This document shows positions 25,492-34,196 of a stretch of DNA of 64,000 nucleotides, one piece after another (position 1 is the first letter of the stretch; each line of letters opens with the position of its first letter). Under the pieces are notes generated by a model. That model was not told the DNA's origin, made no database searches, and worked only from the letters and a program-made list of their open reading frames with translations. The position numbers were made by a program, and so were the translations under genes. This stretch comes from Rhizobium sp. P40RR-XXII (lineage in GTDB: Bacteria > Pseudomonadota > Alphaproteobacteria > Rhizobiales > Rhizobiaceae): assembly GCF_012641405.1 (NCBI RefSeq), contig NZ_JABAII010000006.1:62001-126000 (forward strand). The letters run 5' to 3'.

Positions 25492-27588
25492 ATGCGTATG
25501 AAATATGGTTTACTCTGCCTTTTCCTGGCAATTGCTCCGTCGGCATATGCCCTGGAAGCAGGTTCGCCGCCAATTTTGACGCCACTGCCGCAACAGGCGC
25601 AGGCCGCTCATTTGAGCGCAGAATTCCTCACCCGTTTCCATTACAGGCCAGTTCCGCTGGATGATGCTCTATCGGCCAAGGTCATGAACCGGTTCATCAA
25701 ATCCCTGGACCCGGACCGGATCATCTTCTCGCAGGCAGATATCGACAAGTTCATGGCCGGCAGCACCAAGATCGACGACGCCATCAACCAGGAAGACCTG
25801 AATATCCCGTTTTCCATTTTCAACGTGTATGAGCAGCGGGTGGTCGACCGCATGAGCTATGCGCGCAGCCTGCTCAAGCAGAAGTTTGATTTCAGCGTGC
25901 AGGAAGATTATCCCCTGGTGCGCGACAAACAGCCTTGGCCGCAATCCGAAGCGGAAAGCAACGACCTGTGGCGCAAACGTGTCAAGAACGACTGGCTGCG
26001 CCTGAAATTGGCCGGCAAGGATGATGCCACCATTCGCGACACGCTCGACAAACGCTACGAAAATTCGCTCGAGCGTGCCTACAAGTACAAGAGCGACGAC
26101 GTGTTCCAGTCGTTCATGGATGCCTATACGACGTCGGTCGATCCGCACACCGACTATTTCGGCGCGACCGCTTCGGCTGAATTCGATATTTCCATGAAGC
26201 TCTCGCTGGTCGGGATAGGCGCGGTGCTACAGGAAAGAGATGATTACACGACGATCCGCGAGCTCGTGGCGGGCGGCCCGGCGCAGTTGTCCGGCAAGCT
26301 CGCCGTCGGCGATCGTATTATAGGTGTCGGCCAAGGCGAGAACGGCGCGATCAAGGAAGTGGTGGGGACCCGCCTCGACGAAATCGTGCAGATGATACGC
26401 GGCGCGAAGGGTTCCGTCGTGCGCCTAGATATCCTGCCGGCGGATGCCGGCCCTGATGGCAAGCATCACGTCATCAGCCTGCTGCGTGACAAGATCAGCC
26501 TCGACAAGCAGGCTGCCAAGAAGACCATCCTGTCGGTCAAGGATGGCGATGCCAGCCGCAAGATCGGTGTCATCACCCTGCCGGCATTCTATGAAGACTT
26601 CGAAGCGCGGCGAAAGGGCGACAAGGATTACCGAAGCGCGAGCCGCGACGTCGCCAAGCTTCTCGATGAGCTGAAGCAGGACAAGGTCGAAGGCGTTCTC
26701 ATTGACCTTAGAAACAATGGCGGCGGCTCGCTCGCCGAAGCGATCGATTTGACGGGTCTGTTTGTCGGCAAAGGTCCGGTGGTTCAGCAGCGCAATGCGG
26801 ACGGCCAGGTGGAAGTGGAAAACGACGATCTTTCCACCCCCGCCTGGACTGGTCCGGTCGGTGTGCTGATCAATCGCGGCTCGGCGTCGGCTTCCGAGAT
26901 TTTTGCCGCGGCGATACAGGATTATGGCCGAGGCGTGATCGTCGGCGAACCGAGCTTTGGCAAGGGCACGGTGCAGACCGTTGTTAATCTCGACCAGGTT
27001 GCCCATAACGCCAAGCCGAAATTCGGCGAACTGAAATTGACTGTGGCCCAGTTTTTCCGGGTCGATGGCGGCACGACGCAGCTGCGCGGCGTGACGCCCG
27101 ACATCAGCCTGCCGGGTCTTTCGGATCCAAAGAGCTTTGGTGAATCGAGCTATGACAATGCCCTGCCGTGGACGCAGGTCAAGCCGGCCAAATATGCGCC
27201 GGCCGGCAACGTAAAGGCATTGCTGCCGCAACTGCAAAGCCGCCATGAAGCGCGCGTGCAGAACGATAAGGATTTCCAGCGCTTTGTCGAAGACATCGCC
27301 GTGCTGAAAGCACAGCGCGACAAACAGGTCATTTCCCTCAACGAAACCGAACGTCGCAACGAAATGGCCGCTCAGGCAAATCGCCTCAAGTCGCGCGACC
27401 AGATCAATGATGGCGTGGATACCGGCGAGGACGACGGCCTGCAGGCCAACGAACGCAGCCTGAGCGCCGATATCGCCATCGAGAAAGCCCGCAAGAATGC
27501 AAAGGACGTGCTGCAGAACGAGGCTGCCGCAATCCTCGCCGATGAGGCGATCCTGCAGGCGGGAGCGCCGAAGACGGCGGCTCAGTAG
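25492..27588 (+). CDS. prc: Tail-specific (carboxy-terminal processing) protease Prc
   Basis: A 698-residue periplasmic S41 protease, close to the 682 residues of E. coli Prc. Order: signal peptide (MKYGLLCLFLAIAPSAYA), N-terminal helical domain, PDZ (about residues 240-330: LVGIGAVLQERDDYTTIRELVAGGPAQLSGKLAVGDRIIGV), S41 core and C-terminal helical domain. By alignment with E. coli Ser430/Asp441/Lys455, the catalytic residues are Ser466 (SASASEIF), Asp477 and Lys491 (EPSFGKGTVQ). It degrades or trims proteins from their C-termini. The start could be ATG 25492 or ATG 25498; the TTG at 25489 is not needed. Confidence 0.92.
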   Translation: MRMKYGLLCLFLAIAPSAYALEAGSPPILTPLPQQAQAAHLSAEFLTRFHYRPVPLDDALSAKVMNRFIKSLDPDRIIFSQADIDKFMAGSTKIDDAINQEDLNIPFSIFNVYEQRVVDRMSYARSLLKQKFDFSVQEDYPLVRDKQPWPQSEAESNDLWRKRVKNDWLRLKLAGKDDATIRDTLDKRYENSLERAYKYKSDDVFQSFMDAYTTSVDPHTDYFGATASAEFDISMKLSLVGIGAVLQERDDYTTIRELVAGGPAQLSGKLAVGDRIIGVGQGENGAIKEVVGTRLDEIVQMIRGAKGSVVRLDILPADAGPDGKHHVISLLRDKISLDKQAAKKTILSVKDGDASRKIGVITLPAFYEDFEARRKGDKDYRSASRDVAKLLDELKQDKVEGVLIDLRNNGGGSLAEAIDLTGLFVGKGPVVQQRNADGQVEVENDDLSTPAWTGPVGVLINRGSASASEIFAAAIQDYGRGVIVGEPSFGKGTVQTVVNLDQVAHNAKPKFGELKLTVAQFFRVDGGTTQLRGVTPDISLPGLSDPKSFGESSYDNALPWTQVKPAKYAPAGNVKALLPQLQSRHEARVQNDKDFQRFVEDIAVLKAQRDKQVISLNETERRNEMAAQANRLKSRDQINDGVDTGEDDGLQANERSLSADIAIEKARKNAKDVLQNEAAAILADEAILQAGAPKTAAQ

Positions 27589-27612
27589 CGCGGAAACAAA
27601 GGGTTTGTATAA

Positions 27613-27644
27613 GGGAGAGATCGCGGTAAACCGCGATCTCTCCC
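27613..27644. terminator. Bidirectional hairpin terminator between prc and an MFS gene
   Basis: A perfect 15-bp inverted repeat (arms 27613-27627 and 27630-27644, with only two bases between them) lies between two convergent genes, 24 bases after the prc stop and 26 bases beyond the MFS stop. It can serve both strands. Confidence 0.75.
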
Positions 27645-27670
27645 TCGACTGGCAGGCAACCGTAATAGGT

Positions 27671-28969
27671 TCAGGACATTCCCTCATGTAATCTGGATGA
27701 TGCGACCTGGATGGGTTTAGGCGCCGCGGCAGCGGCGCGCAGGATTCCATGAAAACCGGCCCAGAGCGCAATCGACCCCAGCGCGAAGCTTCCCAAAATC
27801 ACGAACATCGCGCTATAACCAATTTCCTGCGCGAGCCAACCGCCTATGGCTGGACTCAAGGAAGCGCCGACACCTTGTACGGTCATCACAATGCCCTGGC
27901 CGGCATTAATGCGGCCGGTTCCGTTCAGGATGCGTGCGACCAGCGCCGGCACGGCGACACTCTGCAGGCCCGCGCCGACGCCATCGAGGATTTGGACCGG
28001 ATATACGCCCCAGGCGGTAATCAGGTGGGCCGCGACAAAACCGCGGACCGGCAAAGACATGAAGGAGACCAGCAGCACGAGCCACTGCCCCCTCTTTTCC
28101 GCCATATGCATCGCGATCAACGAGGTGATGATCATGGTGCCCTGTGCCACTACGACGGTCAGGGCAACAAAAGCCGCCGGATCGCCCCGCTTGGCGGAGA
28201 CCACGGCAAGCCCGTAGAGCGGCAGCATCGCCCCGTTACCGAGATGGAATAATGCGAGAGCACCGGCCAGAATCAGCAGCGGCTTTGACCCCGCAAGCAC
28301 CTCGAAACCGCTCGGTTTGCGCTGCGCTACAGTTCCCGTTTCCCCTTGCAGGTCGATCACGCGAAGAACGGCGCCCCGCGCCTCGTTATCGTCGATCGCG
28401 GCGGGCGGAATCATCAGAACGGAACCGATGGTGAGCACGCCGAATACGGCGGAAAGCCAGAATACCGCCGTTAGTCCGAACATCCAGCCGAGCCATCCTG
28501 ACAAAGCGGCGCCGACCAAATTGCCGGCATGGTTGAAAGCTTGATTGTAACCAGTCTGCCGATTGAAGCCGGCTTGCCGCGCGATACCGAGGGTAATCCC
28601 GCTGAGAGCCGGGCCGATCGCGGCGCCCGCAACGGCAGTCGCAATCTGGGACAGCGCCACAACCCAGAAGACCTGTGACAACAATATGATCATGGAGGCC
28701 AGCACGGTGCAGATGCCAAGCACGATAACGCACGCGCGCTTGTGCGTCGTCTCATCGATGAAGGCCCCGGCCGGCGCCATCATCAGCATGCCGGCAAAGC
28801 CGCCGATCGTCATGACCGAACCGATCGATCCGCTTTGCCAGCCATGCGCGATCAGGAAGACACCAAGAAAGGGGCCGATGCCTGCCTGAACATCGGCCAT
28901 GAAGAAGTTGAGGAGCGCGAGCGAGATGAGTGCGCGAGCTTGCTGGTCAAAAGGCGATGAGCGCGGCAA
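27671..28969 (-). CDS. MFS transporter, substrate unknown
   Basis: A 432-residue major-facilitator protein with about 12 membrane segments, for example ALISLALLNFFMADVQAGIGPFLGVFLI at the start and a loop 2-3 segment APAGAFIDETTHKRACVI in place of the usual GRR motif. It is monocistronic, facing prc. The ORF start at 28969 is a TTG with only a distant AGGAA; the next in-frame ATG lies about 24 codons in, within the first helix, so TTG is the better choice. Drug efflux or metabolite export are both possible. Confidence 0.8.
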   Translation of the reverse strand: MPRSSPFDQQARALISLALLNFFMADVQAGIGPFLGVFLIAHGWQSGSIGSVMTIGGFAGMLMMAPAGAFIDETTHKRACVIVLGICTVLASMIILLSQVFWVVALSQIATAVAGAAIGPALSGITLGIARQAGFNRQTGYNQAFNHAGNLVGAALSGWLGWMFGLTAVFWLSAVFGVLTIGSVLMIPPAAIDDNEARGAVLRVIDLQGETGTVAQRKPSGFEVLAGSKPLLILAGALALFHLGNGAMLPLYGLAVVSAKRGDPAAFVALTVVVAQGTMIITSLIAMHMAEKRGQWLVLLVSFMSLPVRGFVAAHLITAWGVYPVQILDGVGAGLQSVAVPALVARILNGTGRINAGQGIVMTVQGVGASLSPAIGGWLAQEIGYSAMFVILGSFALGSIALWAGFHGILRAAAAAPKPIQVASSRLHEGMS

Positions 28970-29317
28970 AGGATAACCATATCGTTCCTGAAATCGTCAG
29001 ATGAACAGCACCCGGCCGCAAAAGGTTCCCAGCGAGCGGAGCGCCATGTCTTCGTACGTCGACGCGTCACAGTTACGCCTGGTGTTGCTATGGCGGAAAT
29101 GCCATCGAGTTAGAGCGTGATGCCGAAAAGTGTAGGCGGTTTTTGGACGGCATTACGCTCTACTTCTTTGATTCTAGAGCGGATTCAGATTTCAGGTCGA
29201 TTCGACCTAAAATCATCCGGCTATAGGGCCAATGATTATATGGTGATCGGACCATGAACGACGCGAGGTTCTGGCAATCGCGGCCCGTTCGACGGTAGGG
29301 CATTAACGCCAAATCCC
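28970..29317. other. Intergenic stretch carrying a RIME-like repeat
   Basis: About 350 bases between the MFS start and the XRE-regulator stop. It holds the 112-base palindromic repeat at 29111-29222; the remainder shows no gene or hairpin that I can support. Confidence 0.5.
29111..29222. repeat. RIME-like intergenic mosaic element, copy 1
   Basis: A 112-base unit beginning TAGAGCG and ending ATCCGGCT, about 102/112 identical by eye to the unit at 31868-31979. It contains two palindromes: one bounded by AGAGCG...CGCTCT with inner GCCGAAAA/TTTT complementarity, and a second built on AGGTCGA...CGACCT. Size, double-palindrome design and intergenic position match the Rhizobium-specific intergenic mosaic element (RIME). 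Transcribed copies would fold into strong hairpins. Confidence 0.8.
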
Positions 29318-30199
29318 TCAGCAGGTACGCTTGCGTTTCATCATGGTTTTCAGCCTTTCGGCTCCGATCTCATCGACGGGCGTGTAGACGATCATGCGGT
29401 CGTCATTGCTGGGGCTTGCCCACCAATTGTTGGATTGCAGCGCAAGGATCGTACCGTCGGCAAGACGGAAGCGCTTGACAACGTTCTCGATGCCTTTGAG
29501 CTGGTAGCGGTCCCAGACGATGCGGAACTGATCCGAGGCGCTCATATAGCGCTCCAGCTGCCGCTCCCAGACAGGATCGTCGAGATGTTCCGCCATAGAG
29601 GCACGAAACAGGGCGGCCATGTTGGCCAGCATCTCGTCGGGGTCGGCCTGGCTTGCACGCCAGGCAGGATTGACGAGGGATAGGTAGATGCAGTTTCGAT
29701 CTTCGGGTGGGAGCGCATTCAGGTCCACCCCGACGAGACGGCGATAGGCTTCGTTGAAGCCGCGGATATTGTAGCGCTTCGTCTGGATGAGCGCGGGATA
29801 AGGACAGAGTTGATCGAGAATGTGCTGGCTTGCCGCGGTCAGCGGCTCGCAGACCCGGGGAGGTTCGAGCCGGGGCGGTACGGGCAGGTTCGCCAACCTG
29901 AACAGATGCTCCGTCTCGATCTCATTGAATTCCAGTGCCTGTGCGACAGAGAGGAGCACGCGCGGCGACACGCGGATCGGCCGGCCCTGCTCAAGCTTCG
30001 TGTACCAGGTAATGCCGATATCGGCCCGTGCCGCCACTTCCTCGCGCCGCAATCCAGGTGTACGAACCCGTCCTGCGCGGCCAATGCCCAATCGCTTGGG
30101 ATCGAGCGTTTCGCGCCGGCGTCGCAGCATCTCGCCCAGTTCCTGCGCACGCGACAGCATGTGATTGGAGGTTATGTCGAGCGTACCGTGCATGTCCAT
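29318..30199 (-). CDS. XRE-family regulator with MmyB-like ligand-binding domain
   Basis: A 293-residue regulator. The N-terminal XRE domain contains the family hallmark TPGLRREEVAARADIGITWYTKLEQGR (residues about 48-74); the rest is the PAS-like MmyB domain (PALIQTKRYNIRGFNEAYRRLVG...CIYLSLVNPAWR). These proteins commonly regulate a divergent transporter or oxidoreductase gene and sense small hydrophobic ligands. Here it diverges from an efflux-type MFS gene, with two direct-repeat sites between. Alternative start at 30193 (second Met). Confidence 0.88.
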   Translation of the reverse strand: MDMHGTLDITSNHMLSRAQELGEMLRRRRETLDPKRLGIGRAGRVRTPGLRREEVAARADIGITWYTKLEQGRPIRVSPRVLLSVAQALEFNEIETEHLFRLANLPVPPRLEPPRVCEPLTAASQHILDQLCPYPALIQTKRYNIRGFNEAYRRLVGVDLNALPPEDRNCIYLSLVNPAWRASQADPDEMLANMAALFRASMAEHLDDPVWERQLERYMSASDQFRIVWDRYQLKGIENVVKRFRLADGTILALQSNNWWASPSNDDRMIVYTPVDEIGAERLKTMMKRKRTC

Positions 30200-30218
30200 T
30201 CTCCAGCCTGATACTTTT

Positions 30219-30256
30219 TATACCAGTCTAAACAGATGTCTTGTACCGGTTTAACA
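30219..30256. promoter_or_regulatory. Direct repeats in the XRE/MFS divergent promoter
   Basis: Two 15-base units at 30219-30233 and 30242-30256 share T-TACC-GT-TA-A positions around a near-palindromic ACCRGT core. Their starts are 23 bases apart, about two helical turns, so a dimeric regulator could bind both on one face. They sit between the regulator start (30199) and the MFS start (30306). Probable operator of the XRE protein. Confidence 0.45.
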
Positions 30257-30305
30257 TAGGTATAGAAGACTGTGGACTCAGTTTTCCAAATCCTTTGAGG
30301 TCTTC

Positions 30306-31760
30306 ATGTCATCCGCACCAATCCGGCTCGGCCAAGTCGGCCTGATGATCCTGCTCGCCGGCCAATTGCTGCTGCAGCTCGATTTTTCCATCATCAACGT
30401 CGGCCTTGCCGCCATCTCTGCCTCGCTGCACGCCGGCGAGACCGAACTTGAACTCTTCGTTGCCGCCTATGGCGTGGCGTTCGCCGTCTGCCTGGCCATG
30501 GGCGCGCGCCTCGGCGACAATTTCGGCCGCCGACGCATGTTCGGCCTGGCCGTGCTGATGTTCTGCCTTGCCTCGCTGCTCTGCGGCGTCGCGACATCCG
30601 TCGCCTTCCTCATCGTCGCCCGTGCGCTGCAGGGAATTGCGGCAGCGCTGATGGTGCCGCAGGTGCTGGCGACGATCCATGTCACGCTCACCGGACGCGA
30701 CCATGCCCGCGCGGTTTCCCTCTACAGCGCAATCGGCGGAATTGCCTTCATTGTCGGCCAAGTCCTCGGCGGCTTTCTCATCTCCGCCAATATCGCCGGC
30801 TCCGGCTGGCGCAGCATCTTCCTCATCAATCTGCCGATCTGCGTCCTGATCCTTTGCAGCATCTGGCGCCATGTTCCCGAGACACGCGGCCAAGACAGAG
30901 TCCCGGTGGACTGGTCCGGTATGGTCACGCTGGCATTGCTGACGCTATCCGTGCTGCTGCCGACGGCGCTTGGCCCGTCCCTGCATTGGAACTGGCTCTG
31001 CCTGCTGGGCTTCGTGCCGATCCTGCCGCTGACGGCGCTTCTCTGGCGCATCGAGCGGGCCAAGGAGGCACGCGGCGCCTTCCCGATCCTGCCACCATCG
31101 CTGACCCGCATCTCCAGCATGCGCTTCGGCGGGCTGATCGCCATCATCTTCTTCACCTGCTGGAGCGGCTTCATGTTCGTCTTCGCCCTGACGCTGCAGG
31201 CGGGCGCCGGTCTGACGCCGCTGCAATCGGGCAATGCGCTGATCGCGCTCGGCGGCTCCTATTTCGTCTCGGCCGCTTTCGTCACGCCCCGGCTTGCCGG
31301 CATGCGCCGCGAAGCCATGCTGGTGACGGGCTGCCTCATCCAGATGACCGGGCTCGTCCTGCTCATCGTGACGCTGGAAATGGTCTGGCCGCGACCAGGC
31401 GTCATCAACCTCATCCCGTCGACCATCCTGATCGGGTTCGGTCAGGCGCTGATCGTCAACTGCTTCTACCGCCTCGGGCTCGCCGATGTGCCACATGAAC
31501 ATGCCGGCGCAGGCAGCGCCATGCTCGCCACCATGCAGCAGGTTTCGCTGGGCCTCGGGCCGGCGATCCTGGGTGCCGTCTTCGCACAGGTCCTGCAATA
31601 TAAGAGCTTCTATCTCGCTGCGGGGGTGACGGCCATCGCCGTCGAGCTCGGGCTGATGGCCATTCTGCTGCTAGCCACGCTTCTACGCCTGGCTCGTCAG
31701 CGCGCCCTTCCAAAAGAAGCTGTCGAAATCGACGACACGCTGATCGTGGCGCCCGAATGA
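30306..31760 (+). CDS. DHA2-type MFS drug efflux transporter
   Basis: A 484-residue proton antiporter with about 14 membrane segments, typical of EmrB/QacA. Motif A reads MGARLGDNFGRRRMFG, motif C-like glycines occur in AIGGIAFIVGQVLGGFLI, and an acidic residue lies in the first helix (LLLQLDFSIINVGLAAI). It probably exports a toxic compound sensed by the divergent XRE regulator. The Shine-Dalgarno is TTTGAGG. Substrate unknown. Confidence 0.87.
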   Translation: MSSAPIRLGQVGLMILLAGQLLLQLDFSIINVGLAAISASLHAGETELELFVAAYGVAFAVCLAMGARLGDNFGRRRMFGLAVLMFCLASLLCGVATSVAFLIVARALQGIAAALMVPQVLATIHVTLTGRDHARAVSLYSAIGGIAFIVGQVLGGFLISANIAGSGWRSIFLINLPICVLILCSIWRHVPETRGQDRVPVDWSGMVTLALLTLSVLLPTALGPSLHWNWLCLLGFVPILPLTALLWRIERAKEARGAFPILPPSLTRISSMRFGGLIAIIFFTCWSGFMFVFALTLQAGAGLTPLQSGNALIALGGSYFVSAAFVTPRLAGMRREAMLVTGCLIQMTGLVLLIVTLEMVWPRPGVINLIPSTILIGFGQALIVNCFYRLGLADVPHEHAGAGSAMLATMQQVSLGLGPAILGAVFAQVLQYKSFYLAAGVTAIAVELGLMAILLLATLLRLARQRALPKEAVEIDDTLIVAPE

Positions 31761-31867
31761 TGCCGCGATGAAGCTGCCGCTGCTGTGCCGCCAGCAACAG
31801 CGGCTTCACGCCAGAAATACTCCCATGCCGGATCTGCCGCCGGCGTGACTGATCACTCAATTCCGCT

Positions 31868-31979
31868 TAGAGCGCGATGCCGAAAAGTGTAGGCGGTTTT
31901 CGGACGACATCACGCTCTACTTCTTTGATTTTAGAGCGGATTCAGATTTTAAGTCGAACAGACCTAAAATCATCCGGCT
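31868..31979. repeat. RIME-like intergenic mosaic element, copy 2
   Basis: Second copy of the 112-base double palindrome described at 29111-29222, in the same orientation, lying 108 bases after the MFS stop and ahead of doeX. The two copies bracket the XRE/MFS pair, which may be coincidence or may have helped move the pair by recombination. Confidence 0.8.
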
Positions 31980-32053
31980 CTGGGCGCGCTTGTCAGTCCC
32001 GGTTTCGAATGCCATTGCTCTTGGAACCTCGGATGACAGACAAGCAGCTTTAG

Positions 32054-32548
32054 ATGAAACTGGACACAATCGACCTGCGGATACTGGACGCCATTCAACG
32101 CGATGGCCGCATCACCAAACTTTCGCTCGCCGAGAAGGTCGGCTTGTCGCCGACGCCATGCTGGCTGCGCCTTCGCAAGCTGGAAAAGGCAGGCATCATC
32201 ACAGGCTATCATGCACGCCTTTCGCTGCGCCGGCTCGCGCCGATCGCCAATGTCATGGTTGAGCTGACACTTGCCAACCATCGACAGGCCGACTTCGAGC
32301 GCTTCGAGCGAGCAATCGCAGCCATCCCGGAAATCGTAGCCTGCTGGGCCGTCGGCGGCGGCGTCGACTACATTCTGAAAATCATGGCCGCCAATATCGA
32401 CGCCTACCAGCGTCTGATCGACGATCTCCTCGATCGCGATCTCGGCATCGAGCGCTATTTCACCTACATCGTGACCAAGACCGTGAAGGAGGAGACGGCA
32501 CTGCCCGTCACCGACCTGCTCTCTCCGGATGCGTCTGGCGACGAATAG
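32054..32548 (+). CDS. doeX: Lrp/AsnC-family regulator of ectoine catabolism
   Basis: A 164-residue Lrp/AsnC protein. The helix-turn-helix (residues about 5-50) reads DLRILDAIQRDGRITKLSLAEKVGLSPTPCWLRLRKLEKAGII, followed by the RAM ligand domain (VACWAVGGGVDYILKI). An asnC/doeX gene accompanies ectoine-degradation genes in many proteobacteria. It heads the plus-strand arm doeX-doeC-doeD, 93 bases before doeC. The symbol rests on this context. Confidence 0.85.
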   Translation: MKLDTIDLRILDAIQRDGRITKLSLAEKVGLSPTPCWLRLRKLEKAGIITGYHARLSLRRLAPIANVMVELTLANHRQADFERFERAIAAIPEIVACWAVGGGVDYILKIMAANIDAYQRLIDDLLDRDLGIERYFTYIVTKTVKEETALPVTDLLSPDASGDE

Positions 32549-32641
32549 AGAGACTCTCTACCGACGCCATCCTCTTTAGCTGCTTTCTCTCTTCCGCCCG
32601 CTACCAATGGACAATCTCTCGCGGCGTTCCGTGAGAGCATT

Positions 32642-34165
32642 ATGGCATCTGGAACGAGAGACCCGACCATGCCTGCGCTCCACGCCCGCACCACCTATCA
32701 TGAAGCCCTTTCGCGGCTGAACGACCGCCATCTGCTGCGAGACCTCTCCTATGTGGCGGGCCGTTGGGTCGCCGGCAAGGCCGGTCGCAGCTTCCAGGTC
32801 ACCGATCCCGCATCCGCCGCAACACTTGCCTGGGTCACCAGCCTCGACCAGAGAGAAGCCTTCGAGGCCATCGACGCGGCAACGGATGCCTTTGCGGCCT
32901 GGCGTTCACTCCTGCCGCAGCAACGATCATCGATCCTGCGCAGGTGGTACGAATTGATGATCGAGGCGCGCGAGGATCTGGCGCTGATCATGACGCTGGA
33001 ACAGGGCAAGCCCTTGGCCGAATCCCACGGCGAGATCGATTATGCCGCAGGCTTTATCGAGTGGTATGCCGAGGAAGCAAAGCGCATCAACGTCGAAAGC
33101 GTGACCAGCCATCTGCCCGACACCGAAATGTTTGTCCGCAGGGAAGCCCTGGGTGTCGTCGGCATCGTCACGCCCTGGAATTTCCCCGCCGCGATGATCA
33201 CGCGCAAAGCAGCCGCAGCGCTCGCGGCCGGCTGCACCGTCGTTGCCCACCCATCATCGGAAACGCCATTGTCGGCGCTTGCGCTCGCGGAACTCGGCGA
33301 ACGCGCCGGTCTTCCCGCCGGCGTCTTCAACGTGCTGACCGGCGATGCCGCAACCGTCGTCGGCGCCTTCTGCGACGATCCGCGGGTCAGGGCGTTGAGC
33401 TTCACCGGGTCGACCGGCATCGGCAAGCTGATCGCCGGTCAATGCGCCGCAAGCATGAAGCGGCTTGTCATGGAGCTTGGCGGTCATGCGCCCCTGATCA
33501 TCTTCGACGATGCCGATCTTAATCGTGCCGTCGATATCGCCATCAATGCGAAGTTCGCAACTTCCGGCCAGGATTGCCTCGCCGCCAACCGCATCTTCGT
33601 TCAACGCCCGATCATGGACGCTTTTGTCGCGGCTTTCAGCAAGCGCATCGCTGCCCTGAAGGTTGGGAACGGATTGGCCGATGGCGTCGACATCGGACCT
33701 CTCATGCACGAGCGCGCCATTGCGAAAGTCGAGGAACACGTCGCCGATGCCCTGAATGGCGGCGCGAGACTTGCCACCGGCGGGAAACGCCACTCCGCCG
33801 GCCCGCTGTTCTTCCAGCCGACCTTGCTTGTCGATCCCGCGCCGGATGCCCTGATCATGCATGAGGAAACATTCGGACCAGTCGCGGCGGTGACGCCCTT
33901 CGATACCGAAGACGAGGTCGTCGCCCGCGCCAACGATACCGAGTATGGCCTTGTCGCCTATGTCGTGACGACGAGCGGCGCCCGGCATATGCGGCTTGGT
34001 CGAGCTCTCGAATACGGCATGATCGCCGTCAACCGCGTGAAGATCACCGGCAGCTCGATCCCCTTTGGCGGCTGGAAGCAGTCGGGCCTCGGCCGCGAAG
34101 GCTCCCGCCACGGCATCGAGGCCTTTACCGAGCTCAAATATCTCTGCGTCGACACGACAGCCTGA
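32642..34165 (+). CDS. doeC: Aspartate-semialdehyde / succinate-semialdehyde dehydrogenase of ectoine catabolism
   Basis: A 507-residue NAD(P)-dependent aldehyde dehydrogenase of the GabD group. WNFPAAMITRK is the coenzyme-binding segment, FTGSTGIGK the Rossmann turn, VMELGGHAPLI holds the general-base Glu, and SGQDCLAANRIFVQ the catalytic Cys (the usual GQVC reads GQDC here). In ectoine breakdown the enzyme oxidises L-aspartate semialdehyde to L-aspartate. Start ATG 32642; a second in-frame ATG at 32669 is equally possible and would remove nine residues. Confidence 0.88.
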   Translation: MASGTRDPTMPALHARTTYHEALSRLNDRHLLRDLSYVAGRWVAGKAGRSFQVTDPASAATLAWVTSLDQREAFEAIDAATDAFAAWRSLLPQQRSSILRRWYELMIEAREDLALIMTLEQGKPLAESHGEIDYAAGFIEWYAEEAKRINVESVTSHLPDTEMFVRREALGVVGIVTPWNFPAAMITRKAAAALAAGCTVVAHPSSETPLSALALAELGERAGLPAGVFNVLTGDAATVVGAFCDDPRVRALSFTGSTGIGKLIAGQCAASMKRLVMELGGHAPLIIFDDADLNRAVDIAINAKFATSGQDCLAANRIFVQRPIMDAFVAAFSKRIAALKVGNGLADGVDIGPLMHERAIAKVEEHVADALNGGARLATGGKRHSAGPLFFQPTLLVDPAPDALIMHEETFGPVAAVTPFDTEDEVVARANDTEYGLVAYVVTTSGARHMRLGRALEYGMIAVNRVKITGSSIPFGGWKQSGLGREGSRHGIEAFTELKYLCVDTTA

Positions 34166-34196
34166 CGCCCCGAATAGAAAAAGAAGGAACCACACT

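Noticed and set aside
26425..27771. A 448-residue minus-strand frame over prc
   Set aside because: Antisense to the protease core with its catalytic motifs; no recognisable domain.
29111..29222. The palindromic repeat as a CRISPR unit or insertion-sequence end
   Set aside because: Only two copies nearly 3 kb apart, no spacers, no transposase; it fits a RIME-type intergenic element.
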